Assembly: GCF_000190575.1 (NCBI RefSeq)
Contig: NC_015164.1
Coordinates: 2,046,001-2,110,000 of the forward strand
Origin: Phocaeicola salanitronis DSM 18170
GTDB taxonomy: Bacteria; Bacteroidota; Bacteroidia; Bacteroidales; Bacteroidaceae
Direction of reading: 5' to 3'
DNA length: 64,000 nucleotides
Position numbers and translations under genes: made by a program. Shown here in pieces: positions 26,755 to 35,285 of this stretch. A model generated the notes under the pieces. That model saw only the letters and a list, made by a program, of their open reading frames with translations. It was not told the DNA's origin and made no database searches. Each line of letters starts with the position of its first letter. Within the stretch, counting starts at the first letter, position 1.

Positions 26755-28023
26755 TTATTCCGTATAACGTTCGATGGTCTGCGCACGGTCGGGACCTACC
26801 GATACAATCTTGACAGGTGTTCCGAGCTGTTCTTCGAGGAACGAGATATAGGCATTGAATTCTTCGGGGAACTCGTCTTCGCTCGTCATCTTCGTCATAT
26901 CGGTCTGCCAGCCCGGCATTTCTACGTACACCGGTTCTACACCTTCGGTAATGTCGAAGGGGAAATCGCAGGTCTCTTCACCGTTCACCTTGTATGCCAC
27001 GCATGCCTTTACCGTAGGGAATCCGTCGAGGACATCGCTCTTCATCAGAATAAGCTGGGTTACACCGTTGACCATAATGGCATAACGCAAAGCTACCAGG
27101 TCTATCCATCCGCAACGGCGTTCGCGTCCGGTTACCGCTCCATATTCATGTCCCAAATCGCGGATGGTCTTTCCGGTTTCATCGAACAGTTCGGTAGGGA
27201 ACGGACCTGCACCTACACGGGTGCAATAGGCTTTCATAATGCCATACACCTCTCCTATCTTGTTCGGACCCAAGCCCAAGCCGGTGCAAGCGCCCGCACA
27301 AATGGTATTGGAAGAAGTTACGAACGGATACGAGCCGAAATCGACATCAAGCATCGTGCCTTGCGCACCTTCGCACAATACGCTCTTGCCTTCATTCAAG
27401 AGGCGGTTGATTTCGTGCTCGCTATCCACCAAGTGGAACTGGCGCAGGTATTCGATGCCTTCCATCCATTGCTTCTCGGCTTCGGTGATATCATACGAAT
27501 AGTTCAGGCTTTGGAGAATTTTCTCGTGACGCGCCTTGGCAGCCGCGTATTTCTCGTCAAAGTGATGCAGGATATCACCTACACGCAACCCGTTACGGCT
27601 TACCTTATCGGTATAAGTGGGACCGATGCCTTTTCCGGTCGTACCAACCTTCGAAGCTCCCTTTGCCGCTTCGTATGCCGCATCCAGCACGCGGTGGGTA
27701 GGCAGGATGAGGTGCGCTTTCTTCGAGATATGCAGACGCTCCTTCAACGGATGTCCGCTTGCTTCCAGCGCTTCGGCTTCCGCTTTGAACAAAGCCGGGT
27801 CGAGCACCACGCCATTTCCGATAATATTGACTTTATCTCCTTGGAATATTCCCGAAGGAATCGAGCGGAGCACATATTTCTGACCTTCAAATTCCAGTGT
27901 ATGACCGGCATTAGGTCCTCCTTGGAAACGAGCAACCACATCATAACGCGGAGTCAGTACGTCTACGACTTTCCCTTTTCCTTCATCGCCCCATTGCAAA
28001 CCTAATAAAACATCTACTTTCAT
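26755..28023 (-). CDS. purA: Adenylosuccinate synthase
   Basis: Joins IMP and aspartate with GTP hydrolysis to form adenylosuccinate, the first committed step of AMP synthesis. The 422 residues are family length. The N-terminal GTP-binding loop LGLQWGDEGKGKVVDVL has the catalytic Asp (WGDEGKGK) at residues 10-18. Other signatures are NAGHTLEFEGQ near 38, GTTGKGIGPTYTDK near 128 and VTGRERRCGWIDLVAL near 295. It lies 12 bp after the fur-family gene and is probably cotranscribed with it, an arrangement seen in other Bacteroides. Confidence 0.97.
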   Translation of the reverse strand: MKVDVLLGLQWGDEGKGKVVDVLTPRYDVVARFQGGPNAGHTLEFEGQKYVLRSIPSGIFQGDKVNIIGNGVVLDPALFKAEAEALEASGHPLKERLHISKKAHLILPTHRVLDAAYEAAKGASKVGTTGKGIGPTYTDKVSRNGLRVGDILHHFDEKYAAAKARHEKILQSLNYSYDITEAEKQWMEGIEYLRQFHLVDSEHEINRLLNEGKSVLCEGAQGTMLDVDFGSYPFVTSSNTICAGACTGLGLGPNKIGEVYGIMKAYCTRVGAGPFPTELFDETGKTIRDLGHEYGAVTGRERRCGWIDLVALRYAIMVNGVTQLILMKSDVLDGFPTVKACVAYKVNGEETCDFPFDITEGVEPVYVEMPGWQTDMTKMTSEDEFPEEFNAYISFLEEQLGTPVKIVSVGPDRAQTIERYTE

Positions 28024-28035
28024 ATATTTTAGTTT

Positions 28036-28497
28036 TTAAGTTTTCTTTCTTCTTTTCATCGACATACACTTGTTGCATACACCATATATATATAAGGAGT
28101 AATGCGATACGTGAAAGCCTTTCACTTTGGTATCGACAATGGCTTGTTTCAAGTTCTCGTCTTCGAACTCGGAAACCTTCCCGCACATCGTACAGATGAT
28201 ATGGTGATGAGTCTCGTTGTTGTACGAACGTTCATATTGCGAAGTATTGCCAAACTGGTGCTTGATGACCAGCCCCGCGTCTATCAACAAGACTATCGTA
28301 TTGTACAAGGTAGCACGGCTGACCCGGAACTTTTCTTTCTCTGCCATGTACGAATACAGCATATCGATGTCAAAATGACCTTTGATGGTATAGATAGTAT
28401 CAAGTATGGCATAGCGTTCGGGCGTCTTGCGATGTCCGTTCTTCTGCAGGTAATCTGTCAGAATCTGCTTTACCTTTTCTCTGATATTCTCTTCCAT
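28036..28497 (-). CDS. Fur-family transcriptional regulator
   Basis: A metal- or peroxide-responsive repressor of 153 residues. The N-terminal winged helix includes KTPERYAILDTIYTIKGHFDIDMLY (quoted in part) and SRATLYNTIVLLIDAGLV. The dimerisation domain has the HHHIICTMCGKVSEFED segment with metal ligands and a second Cys pair (GVCNKCMS) near the end. Ligands fit Fur/PerR/Zur; which metal cannot be told. I choose ATG 28497 (MEENIREKVKQ): the -7 box at 28516-28523 overlaps the longer frame's first codons, so the longer start would not be transcribed. It heads a two-gene unit with purA. Confidence 0.9.
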   Translation of the reverse strand: MEENIREKVKQILTDYLQKNGHRKTPERYAILDTIYTIKGHFDIDMLYSYMAEKEKFRVSRATLYNTIVLLIDAGLVIKHQFGNTSQYERSYNNETHHHIICTMCGKVSEFEDENLKQAIVDTKVKGFHVSHYSLYIYGVCNKCMSMKRRKKT

Positions 28498-28515
28498 CCC
28501 TTCGTCATTTTGCGT

Positions 28516-28523
28516 CAAAGGTA
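28516..28523 (-). promoter_or_regulatory. -7 box for the fur-family gene and purA
   Basis: TACCTTTG on the minus strand, 18 bp upstream of ATG 28497. Its position decides the start codon of the regulator. The -33 region is T-rich but has no clear TTTG. Confidence 0.65.
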
Positions 28524-28668
28524 ATCTTTTTTACGTAATTTAGAAAAGGAATCTTCAAGGAATTAAGAATCTACTCAAAATTTCTACTGAAATTATACGA
28601 ATTCCGCATTTTACCCAATTTCGGTGTGCTAATCAAACGCAGAGACGCAAAAGCACAGAGGAATAATT

Positions 28669-28864
28669 TAGAAACTGTTTTGAATTTCTCCAAAAAGTTT
28701 TTCTTGGCTTGATGTATCCGTTTTCGTGTGTGCTTTGGGCGATTTTTTGGTCCTTTTCGCTCCTGTTCTTCGTTAGATAGCCCGCTATCTTCCTCATCAC
28801 ACAAGCGAAAATGCCTCAAAAACTCATCCCAAATCATCGCACGATAAATTCAAAACAGTTTCTT
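28669..28864. mobile_element. MITE-like element, family B (long copy)
   Basis: Ends AGAAACTGTTTTGAATTT and the exact complement at 28847-28864. The interior of about 160 bp contains GATAGCCCGCTATC and CACAAGCGAAAATGCC. It carries no coding frame of note. It looks like a non-autonomous derivative of an insertion sequence whose transposase is elsewhere. Confidence 0.78.
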
Positions 28865-28900
28865 AGACCATAGGAGAATTCATTTCCACAGACATCCGCT

Positions 28901-28925
28901 GTAGGGGCGTATTGCATACGCCCGA
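28901..28925. repeat. Half copy of repeat R2
   Basis: GTAGGGGCGTATTGCATACG is present with one change. The opposite arm is missing. The whole gap 28519-29033 consists of family B, this half copy and paired cacagag words; no gene is seen. Confidence 0.65.
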
Positions 28926-29033
28926 ATGCGTTAACTAATCCGCCGTGACGTTAACATTCATTATTCAATTTCTCTAATTTATTCCTCTGCGTCTTTGCGT
29001 CTCTGTGTTCGATTTCTTAGAATAGTTTCCACT

Positions 29034-29690
29034 TCAGAACACGGGAAGTACATTTTCCGCCCACAAGCGCACATCGGGTTTCTCCGATTTCAGATACGGA
29101 GACAACTGCTTATGAAGCTTCTTGCGATTGGGCTCTGATTGCTCTGCAAACTTGCGCAACGCCAACGCCGTAGCCCGGCGTACCGTAAGGAATTCACTTT
29201 CAACCGAAGCAAATGACTGATCCAGAAATTCAGCTTCGGCACGCTCGTTCAATATCAAGCCTTTCCCCAAAAGGCGCGCCATAAGCAAGAAGCCGCACAA
29301 CTGGAAATATTCACGTTCGTCCGCTATCCATGCAAACACAACTTCCGATGCATACGGAAGACGCTGGAAAAGATTCATGACGGTATACTCCGCCAGTTCG
29401 GGATAACGCATGCCTTCTATCCATATCTCTGCTATTTCGGGATAAAAAGTCTCGGCGGGCTGAAGCAAGCCTGCCATAATCTTGCATTCGCGGATATCTT
29501 CTTTCCACAAAGCCTGCGCCAGTTCATGACTCATCGGATATGCCGCGGCAATCTCCTTGACGCGGGGATATTCGATGCCGAAATTGACTTTATAATCCAT
29601 CCCCTTCTCGCGCATGCTTTGCGATACCGGCCCGTTCATGAACAAACGGAACCTTGACTTGATTTCCTTTATCGTTTCGTGTAAATCCAT
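29034..29690 (-). CDS. DNA alkylation repair protein (AlkD-like, HEAT-repeat)
   Basis: A 218-residue alpha-helical protein of the AlkD-like family. Its members excise or bind alkylated bases through a HEAT-repeat scaffold. Helical repeats are visible as YAELAQALWKEDIRECKIMAG-like segments (quoted: LAQALWKEDIRECKIMAGLL near residue 57), followed by MNLFQRLPYASEVVFAW and FLTVRRATALALRKFAEQ. The catalytic Asp/Trp/Arg set of true AlkD is not clearly identifiable, so glycosylase activity is unproven. It stands alone between a repeat gap and a family C element. Confidence 0.75.
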   Translation of the reverse strand: MDLHETIKEIKSRFRLFMNGPVSQSMREKGMDYKVNFGIEYPRVKEIAAAYPMSHELAQALWKEDIRECKIMAGLLQPAETFYPEIAEIWIEGMRYPELAEYTVMNLFQRLPYASEVVFAWIADEREYFQLCGFLLMARLLGKGLILNERAEAEFLDQSFASVESEFLTVRRATALALRKFAEQSEPNRKKLHKQLSPYLKSEKPDVRLWAENVLPVF

Positions 29691-29721
29691 TTTTAGTTGA
29701 ATAGATGATTAGGAACCAGGC

Positions 29722-29892
29722 GAGGGTGTATCAAAATAAAGAATGACTACCAAAAAGTAATGCCATTCTGAGCAAAGCGAAGAAACAACGTCCGACGAAG
29801 TCAATCTCGCATGCATCAGCTTCTGTTTTCGAGATCCTTCACTACGTTCAGGATGACAAAATGAAAACTAATTTCTATTTTGATACATTCTC
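29722..29892. mobile_element. MITE-like element, family C (copy 2, best preserved)
   Basis: Left end GAGGGTGTATCAAAATAAAG, right end TTTCTATTTTGATACATTCTC (complement), about 171 bp. The interior contains the GCCATTCTGAGC ... CAGGATGACA hairpin. It lies between the AlkD-like gene and the DPP III gene. Confidence 0.7.
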
Positions 29893-29908
29893 ATATAGTA
29901 CATAGTAC

Positions 29909-31867
29909 CTAAAGATTTGAATACTCACGGCTATACCGTAACATCTGTTCGGCATACCCTTCCGTGTAAGCTATTTGTACATCGGTCACATTGCCTTCCG
30001 CATCGGTTTGAAGCGTGTAAACCGGATTGACAAAACCTTTATAAGGAGCCAAATGCAAACGCTCATAACGCTGCAACACTTCGGCATGCAACGCCGGATC
30101 TATCTGTACGCCATACGTTTCTACCAAACGGCGCGCAGCTTCATAGTCGCCTTCGCTCTTGATGCGTTGCACTTCCGCCAATAATTTTCCGAACAAGGCA
30201 CGGAGCTGCACATAGTCGTTGACCCGCACGTATGTTTTCCCTTCACGCACAACCAACTCTACCACCTTCGCTTCCCTGCCTTGCTCCAATACCCAACGGG
30301 CTATCAGCTGACGGTTCCGCATGTGTGCTTCTTCTACCGTACGCCCCGGTTCTATCCGTACCAGTTGAGTCATCAGCCCGTTCATCATATAAGAATAATA
30401 TTCTGCCTTATAAGCCTCGGCATCGGGAACAAGCCCCCATTCCACCAGCTTGGCATCGGCAAGATAATACAATCCGAACAAGTCGGCACGAGCTTCTTCA
30501 ATGGTCGAACCGTACGCCCGCAGCGCATCGGCGTCTACGCCCGGAAGCAATTTGCCCGAGCCATGCCCCACACATTCGTGCAAATCGGTATGCAGGTCGT
30601 CGGTAATGTCGGCATACGTATCCAACAGCTTGCGTTCTACATCACTATACACAAACTCTTCGCGGAACCCGTTTCCACGTGCGGCACGGTTATAGGCTTC
30701 GGTCAAATTTCCGATAGTAACCGATTTCGAGCCATGTACGCTCCGAATCCAATTAGAATTGGGCAGGTTGATGCCGATAGCGGTCGAAGGATACAAGTCG
30801 CCTGCCAAGATTGCCGCAGTAATGACTTTAGCCGAAACGCCTTTTACCGCCTCTTTCTTGAAGCGGGCATCCACCGGCGAGTGGTCTTCAAACCATTGCG
30901 CATGGCTGCTGATAAGTTCGGTACGCCGGGTAGCTTCGGCATCCTTGAAATCTACAATCGACTCCCAACTGGCTTTCATGCCCAAGGGGTCGCCGTAACT
31001 TTCGATAAACCCGTTTACGAAGTCAATATGCGAGGCTGTATCTTTCAGCCAGGCGATGGAATACACATCGAATGTATGCAGGTCGCCCGTGCGGTAAAAA
31101 TCTATCAAGAGACGGATGACTTCATGCTGGGATTCATTTTCGGCATATTCTCCGGCTTTCTCCAACCATCCGATGATTTTCCCGATGGCTGCCGAATACA
31201 TGCCTCCTACCTTCCACACCTGTTCCTGAATCTGTCCGTCCACCTTCGCCAAACGGCTGTTCATGCCATACATAACCGGTTCCGTAGGACTTCCTTCCGC
31301 TTTCCGGGCTGCATAGAAGGCCTCAGCCTCAGCCTGCGTCACTCCTTCGTAATAGTTTGCAGCCGAAGTCAATACCAAATCCTCACCATCTGCCTGATTT
31401 ACCCGCTTGGGCATTACATCCGGATTGAAAATTACAGGAAAGAGCTTGTCGCACATTGCCCGGACGCTTTCTCCTTTATTTACAGGAAGGACTGAGGGGT
31501 CTACCGATGCCATCAAATGGGTAAGATATTCCGCCGAGAAGCCGGGTACAAGCTTATCACACGCATAATGATGATGAATGCCGTTCGAGAACCAAATCCG
31601 TTTCAAGTAAATTTCGAACTGCTGAAAATCTTCCGTCGTACGGTCGCCCTGATAATGTATATAAACGGCTTCAAGCAACTTCCTGATTTGCAGGTTGTAT
31701 TTCCCGTTCTGATCGAACAGGATATCCCTTCCTTCCAATGCAGCCTGCGAAAGGTAATACACCAGCATCTTTTGCTTCAGAGACAATCGCTCAAAGCCCG
31801 GCACACGGTAGCGCAAGATTTGCAGGTCTGCAAACTGCTCTACCGTATAATGAAATGTTTCCTCCAT
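29909..31867 (-). CDS. Dipeptidyl-peptidase III (M49 family)
   Basis: A zinc exopeptidase that removes dipeptides from the N terminus of short peptides. The 652 residues carry the M49-specific motif HECVGH at residues 430-435, with the second motif EEARADLFGLYYL about 30 residues later (supplying the third zinc ligand). There is no signal peptide, so a cytosolic location is predicted. It starts 3 bp after the AraC-type regulator upstream, so the two are cotranscribed. Typical bacterial members have 550 to 680 residues. Confidence 0.93.
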   Translation of the reverse strand: MEETFHYTVEQFADLQILRYRVPGFERLSLKQKMLVYYLSQAALEGRDILFDQNGKYNLQIRKLLEAVYIHYQGDRTTEDFQQFEIYLKRIWFSNGIHHHYACDKLVPGFSAEYLTHLMASVDPSVLPVNKGESVRAMCDKLFPVIFNPDVMPKRVNQADGEDLVLTSAANYYEGVTQAEAEAFYAARKAEGSPTEPVMYGMNSRLAKVDGQIQEQVWKVGGMYSAAIGKIIGWLEKAGEYAENESQHEVIRLLIDFYRTGDLHTFDVYSIAWLKDTASHIDFVNGFIESYGDPLGMKASWESIVDFKDAEATRRTELISSHAQWFEDHSPVDARFKKEAVKGVSAKVITAAILAGDLYPSTAIGINLPNSNWIRSVHGSKSVTIGNLTEAYNRAARGNGFREEFVYSDVERKLLDTYADITDDLHTDLHECVGHGSGKLLPGVDADALRAYGSTIEEARADLFGLYYLADAKLVEWGLVPDAEAYKAEYYSYMMNGLMTQLVRIEPGRTVEEAHMRNRQLIARWVLEQGREAKVVELVVREGKTYVRVNDYVQLRALFGKLLAEVQRIKSEGDYEAARRLVETYGVQIDPALHAEVLQRYERLHLAPYKGFVNPVYTLQTDAEGNVTDVQIAYTEGYAEQMLRYSREYSNL

Positions 31868-31870
31868 ATT

Positions 31871-32338
31871 TTATTTGTTTGTAAGTTTCCGCTTCCGATA
31901 TCCGTTCGGAGTTTCGCCCACATTCTTGTAAAAGGCAGCATAGAACGACTGGCGATTGGAGAATCCTACCATGACACTGATTTCTTCTATATTCTTATTG
32001 GCATACCGTTTGTCAATCAGCAGGTGCATGGCATCTTTGATGCGATATTCGTTCACCAAACACGAATAGTTCATCCCGAAACGGGAATTGATGACTGCCG
32101 ACAAGTAACGCGTATTGGTTTTTAATTCCTTTGCCAACTCCTTTGCAGAATAATTCGCATCCTTATATTTTTTCTGCATAACCAAAATGTTCAGAATCTT
32201 ATCATACAGTTCATCTGCAAGTTCAGCCCGGATCATATCGCGGTAAGCAGCTTCCTTGATTTTACGTTCTCGCATGTTGTAGGGCTTCCTCATAGGAGTT
32301 TCGTTAGGTTCTGTTTCTGTTTTGAAATCCTCTCTCAT
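31871..32338 (-). CDS. AraC-type transcriptional regulator (DNA-binding domain only)
   Basis: A short regulator of 155 residues. A charged N-terminal part (residues 1-65) has no known sensor domain, and the C-terminal two thirds is an AraC/XylS HTH (YSAKELAKELKTNTRYLSAVI, quoted in part; RIKDAMHLLID; NIEEISVMVGFSNRQSFYAAF; GETPNGYRKRK). ATG 32338 (MREDFKTETEP) is chosen over 32374, whose extra residues are asparagine- and tyrosine-rich and unlike a domain. It is probably cotranscribed with DPP III; whether it controls that gene is unknown. Confidence 0.85.
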   Translation of the reverse strand: MREDFKTETEPNETPMRKPYNMRERKIKEAAYRDMIRAELADELYDKILNILVMQKKYKDANYSAKELAKELKTNTRYLSAVINSRFGMNYSCLVNEYRIKDAMHLLIDKRYANKNIEEISVMVGFSNRQSFYAAFYKNVGETPNGYRKRKLTNK

Positions 32339-32481
32339 CTGTCTTATATTAATTGAATAGTTATATTTATACAAAAATCGAAGTTTTTTTTCTATTTCAC
32401 AACATATTTACCGCTTATTTTTGGGAGAACCTCATTTTTTAGCAATAATTTCCATTTCCGAGGTATATTCGCATTATTCAT

Positions 32482-32489
32482 TATCTTTG
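32482..32489 (+). promoter_or_regulatory. -7 box of recQ
   Basis: TATCTTTG, followed by C as is common, 22 bp before the recQ ATG. This supports the start at 32511, since a longer frame from 32421 would begin upstream of transcription. Confidence 0.7.
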
Positions 32490-32510
32490 CACCGGAAATT
32501 TCAAACGCTT

Positions 32511-34331
32511 ATGTTAAAGACACTCAAATCTTATTTCGGATATACAAGTTTCCGTCCTTTGCAAGAGGAAATCATCTCGTGCGTTCTCCAGAAGAAAGAC
32601 ACGCTGGTCTTGATGCCGACCGGAGGAGGGAAATCGCTCTGCTATCAGATTCCGGCATTGCTGACGGAAGGGACAGCCATCGTGGTCTCTCCCCTGATTT
32701 CATTGATGAAAGACCAGGTAGAGGCATTGCAGAATAACGGCATCATTGCCCGTGCACTGAACAGCAACAACGATGAGACCGCCAATGCCAACATCCGCTT
32801 CGAATGCCGCCAGGGAAGAGTGAAACTGCTTTACATCTCCCCGGAACGCTTGCTGGCTGAGATAAATTATTTACTGAAAGACATACACATTTCGCTTTTC
32901 GCCATTGATGAAGCGCACTGCATTTCGCAATGGGGACATGATTTCCGCCCAGAATATACCCAACTGGCTGTATTGCGCGAACAGTTTCCGCATGTGCCGA
33001 TTATCGCACTTACCGCCACAGCAGACAAAATCACCCGGGAGGACATCGTAAAACAACTGGCAATGCGGGACCCGCAAATATTCATTTCGTCTTTCGACCG
33101 TCCCAATCTAAGCCTTGACGTAAAGCGGGGGTACCAGCAGAAAGAGAAAAACCGTGCCGTCCTCGAATTCATAACCCGCCACAAAGGAGAAAGCGGCATC
33201 GTTTATTGCATGAGCCGGAATACGACCGAAAAAGTAGCGGACATGCTGGAAGAACACGGTGTCAGCACTGCGGTATACCATGCCGGACTAAGCTCCACCA
33301 TACGCGACAAGGCACAAGAAGACTTTATCAACGACCGTGTACAAGTGGTTTGCGCCACCATCGCATTCGGCATGGGCATCGACAAGTCGAATGTACGATG
33401 GGTCATTCATTACAACTTGCCGAAAAGCATCGAAAGCTTTTATCAGGAAATCGGACGCGCCGGACGTGACGGGCTGCCAAGCGATACCTTATTATTCTAC
33501 TCATTTGCAGACATTATCATGCTTTCGCGGTTTGCCAGCGAAAGCGGACAGCAAGAAGTGAACATGGAGAAACTGAAACGCATGCAGCAATATGCCGAAG
33601 CCGATATTTGCCGGAGACGCATCTTGCTGAACTATTTCGGCGAGACAATGGACCACGATTGCGGCAATTGCGACGTATGCCGCAATCCGCCCCAACGCTT
33701 CGACGGAACGATACTGGTACAGAAAGCACTGAGCGCCATTGCCCGTACCGGACAACAGATTGGCACAAGCATCCTGATTGACATTCTGAAAGGAACAGCC
33801 AGTGCCGACGTAATCGAACGGGGATATGACAAACTGAAGACTTATGGAGCAGGACGCGATGTGCCGGCACGCGACTGGCAAGACTATTTGTTGCAAATGC
33901 TCAACTTGGGGTACTTCGAAGTGGCATACAACGAGAAGAATCATCTGAAAATCACCGAAGCAGGCAAAAAGGTGCTGTTCGGCCATGAACAGGCACAGCT
34001 GGCAGTCATCAAACGTGAAGAATACCCGTCTAAAACGACACGCCGGAAAAAGAAAACCGAACATCCGGCTCCAGCACCCGTCATCCCCTTGGCTTTCGAA
34101 GACGAAGACCAATCGCTATTCGAAGCCCTTCGCGCCCTTCGCAAGAAACTTGCCGACCAGCAAGCCATCCCTGCCTACATCGTCTTGTCCGATAAAGTCC
34201 TCCACCTGCTTGCTTCTTCCAAACCGACCACAATCGAAGCCTTCGGAGAAATCAGCGGCATTGGAGAATATAAAAAAGAGCGTTACGGCAAAGACTTCAT
34301 CCAAGTCATCCGCCGCTTCACCTCCTCATAA
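32511..34331 (+). CDS. recQ: ATP-dependent DNA helicase RecQ
   Basis: A 3'-5' helicase of recombination and fork repair, 606 residues. It has Walker A MPTGGGKSLCYQIPAL near residue 38, the DEAH box FAIDEAHCISQWGHDFRPEY near 133, helicase motif V/VI GMGIDKSNVRWVIHYNLP and QEIGRAGRDGLPS. The RecQ-C zinc module (CRRRILLNYFGE, then CGNCDVC) and winged helix follow, and an HRDC domain covers the last 80 residues (LFEALRALRKKLADQQAIP, then IGEYKKERYGKDFIQVI). The start at 32511 is 22 bp after a good -7 box. It ends at a bidirectional terminator shared with tRNA-Phe. Confidence 0.96.
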   Translation: MLKTLKSYFGYTSFRPLQEEIISCVLQKKDTLVLMPTGGGKSLCYQIPALLTEGTAIVVSPLISLMKDQVEALQNNGIIARALNSNNDETANANIRFECRQGRVKLLYISPERLLAEINYLLKDIHISLFAIDEAHCISQWGHDFRPEYTQLAVLREQFPHVPIIALTATADKITREDIVKQLAMRDPQIFISSFDRPNLSLDVKRGYQQKEKNRAVLEFITRHKGESGIVYCMSRNTTEKVADMLEEHGVSTAVYHAGLSSTIRDKAQEDFINDRVQVVCATIAFGMGIDKSNVRWVIHYNLPKSIESFYQEIGRAGRDGLPSDTLLFYSFADIIMLSRFASESGQQEVNMEKLKRMQQYAEADICRRRILLNYFGETMDHDCGNCDVCRNPPQRFDGTILVQKALSAIARTGQQIGTSILIDILKGTASADVIERGYDKLKTYGAGRDVPARDWQDYLLQMLNLGYFEVAYNEKNHLKITEAGKKVLFGHEQAQLAVIKREEYPSKTTRRKKKTEHPAPAPVIPLAFEDEDQSLFEALRALRKKLADQQAIPAYIVLSDKVLHLLASSKPTTIEAFGEISGIGEYKKERYGKDFIQVIRRFTSS

Positions 34332-34345
34332 AGACTGCCATAAAA

Positions 34346-34384
34346 GAAAAAGCAGCTATCTTTGCAGATAGCTGCCTGATTTTC
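34346..34384. terminator. Bidirectional terminator between recQ and tRNA-Phe
   Basis: Stem GCAGCTATCT (34352-34361) / AGATAGCTGC (34366-34375). On the minus strand it is followed by a strong T-rich run, serving tRNA-Phe. On the plus strand the run CTGATTTT is weaker. Confidence 0.8.
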
Positions 34385-34390
34385 GTCCGG

Positions 34391-34463
34391 TGGTGCCAAC
34401 GGGAATCGAACCAGTGACACAAGGATTTTCAGTCCTTTGCTCTACCAACTGAGCTATGGCACC
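34391..34463 (-). tRNA. tRNA-Phe (anticodon GAA)
   Basis: Cloverleaf of 73 nt on the minus strand: acceptor GGTGCCA/TGGCACC with discriminator A, D arm AGCTCAGTTGGTAGAGC, anticodon loop CTGAAAA giving GAA, T arm ACTGGTTCGATTCCCGT. CCA is not encoded. Confidence 0.96.
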
Positions 34464-34483
34464 GAGATTTTTATTTTATGCCG

Positions 34484-34514
34484 CAAAGGTAAGCAAAATT
34501 TTCAGAACTGCAAA
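34484..34514 (-). promoter_or_regulatory. Promoter of tRNA-Phe
   Basis: TTTGC (34510-34514) and TACCTTTG (34484-34491) on the minus strand, about 18 bp apart: an almost exact Bacteroidetes sigma-ABfr promoter. Confidence 0.85.
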
Positions 34515-34616
34515 CTTTTTGGAAAGAAAGTACATTTTTCGGTCAAGAAACATAGGACGTTATTGTCTCACCAAGATTTTTTCGTGGAAAAAGCAGATAA
34601 AATCAAAAATAATATG

Positions 34617-34624
34617 TACCTTTG
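34617..34624 (+). promoter_or_regulatory. -7 box of the tmRNA gene
   Basis: TACCTTTG followed by C. Transcription should begin a few bases downstream, giving a short leader removed by RNase P at 34646. Confidence 0.75.
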
Positions 34625-34645
34625 CACCGAATCATATATACCGAA

Positions 34646-35039
34646 GGGCTTGACTGGATTTGACAGCAAGAGATGTGGTATGTAAGCATGCAGTGCGTCA
34701 GTGATTTGCACTATAATCTCAGTTACTGAACAATTATCTGGCAACGAAAACTATGCTCTCGCTGCTTAATCGAAGTACAGTAGATTAACTTTATTTCCGT
34801 CACAGTGACGGAAACGAGACATCGCTCAAAAGCTCTTGTTCCGAGGCGTTTGATCAAGCGGTGCAGCAAAATCGGGAATAGTTCCAGTCTAGCCTTGCGG
34901 CTGGAATGAAATTTTAAAGGCTAAGGCGCAAGTGGGTGGCTCTGGTCTTGCTTACGCACGAAAACCGGAGGCAGAGATAAGCATGTAGAAAGCATATGGC
35001 TTCCTTGTTTGGACGAGGGTTCGATTCCCTCCAGGTCCA
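34646..35039 (+). ncRNA. ssrA: Transfer-messenger RNA
   Basis: tmRNA rescues stalled ribosomes and tags the nascent protein for degradation. The 5' end GGGCTTG pairs with CAGGTCC near the 3' end to make the tRNA-like acceptor, and GGTTCGATTCC is the T loop. The tag reading frame is 34740-34769: it codes GNENYALAA and stops, so the expected tag is A-GNENYALAA. The TRNA-like domain discriminator is A35039 and CCA is not encoded. Pseudoknot pairing is present in outline (CCGTCACAGTGACGG at about 34798-34812). A terminator follows at 35053. Confidence 0.93.
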
Positions 35040-35052
35040 CTGGTTAAACGAC

Positions 35053-35084
35053 AAAAAATCCGCTGAAAATCAGCGGATTTTTTG
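35053..35084 (+). terminator. Rho-independent terminator of tmRNA
   Basis: Stem AATCCGCTGA (35057-35066) / TCAGCGGATT (35070-35079) with loop AAA, preceded by an A-run and followed by a T-run. Confidence 0.92.
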
Positions 35085-35133
35085 TTTTGATATGCCATGA
35101 CCTGTTGAAATGTTGTAGATTTTTTGTAGGAGG

Positions 35134-35170
35134 AAAACAAAAAGGAGCTAAGTTTATCACTTAACTCCTT
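35134..35170 (-). terminator. Original terminator of the interrupted tRNA-Pro(GGG)
   Basis: Stem AAGGAGCTAAGT (35142-35153) / ACTTAACTCCTT (35159-35170) with a T-run on the minus strand. It stands directly beside the left repeat of the island. Before insertion it would have followed the tRNA 3' end. Confidence 0.75.
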
Positions 35171-35172
35171 CA

Positions 35173-35236
35173 TTTTCACCAGTCGGGGTGACTGGATTCG
35201 AACCAGCGACCACACGCCCCCCAGACGCGTACTCTA
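35173..35236. repeat. Left attachment repeat of the island (64 bp, tRNA-Pro 3' fragment)
   Basis: Identical over 64 bp to 45691-45754. It contains the 3' half of tRNA-Pro(GGG), including anticodon loop and T arm, without the 5' half, so it cannot form a tRNA. It marks the displaced end of the target gene. Confidence 0.9.
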
Positions 35237-35285
35237 TAGCGTAATAATCTTTGATTATCAGCACCGTATATTTCTCTTTAACTAT

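Noticed and set aside
34952..35215. An 87-residue minus-strand frame crossing the tmRNA 3' end and the tRNA fragment.
   Set aside because: It overlaps two RNA features and matches no protein.
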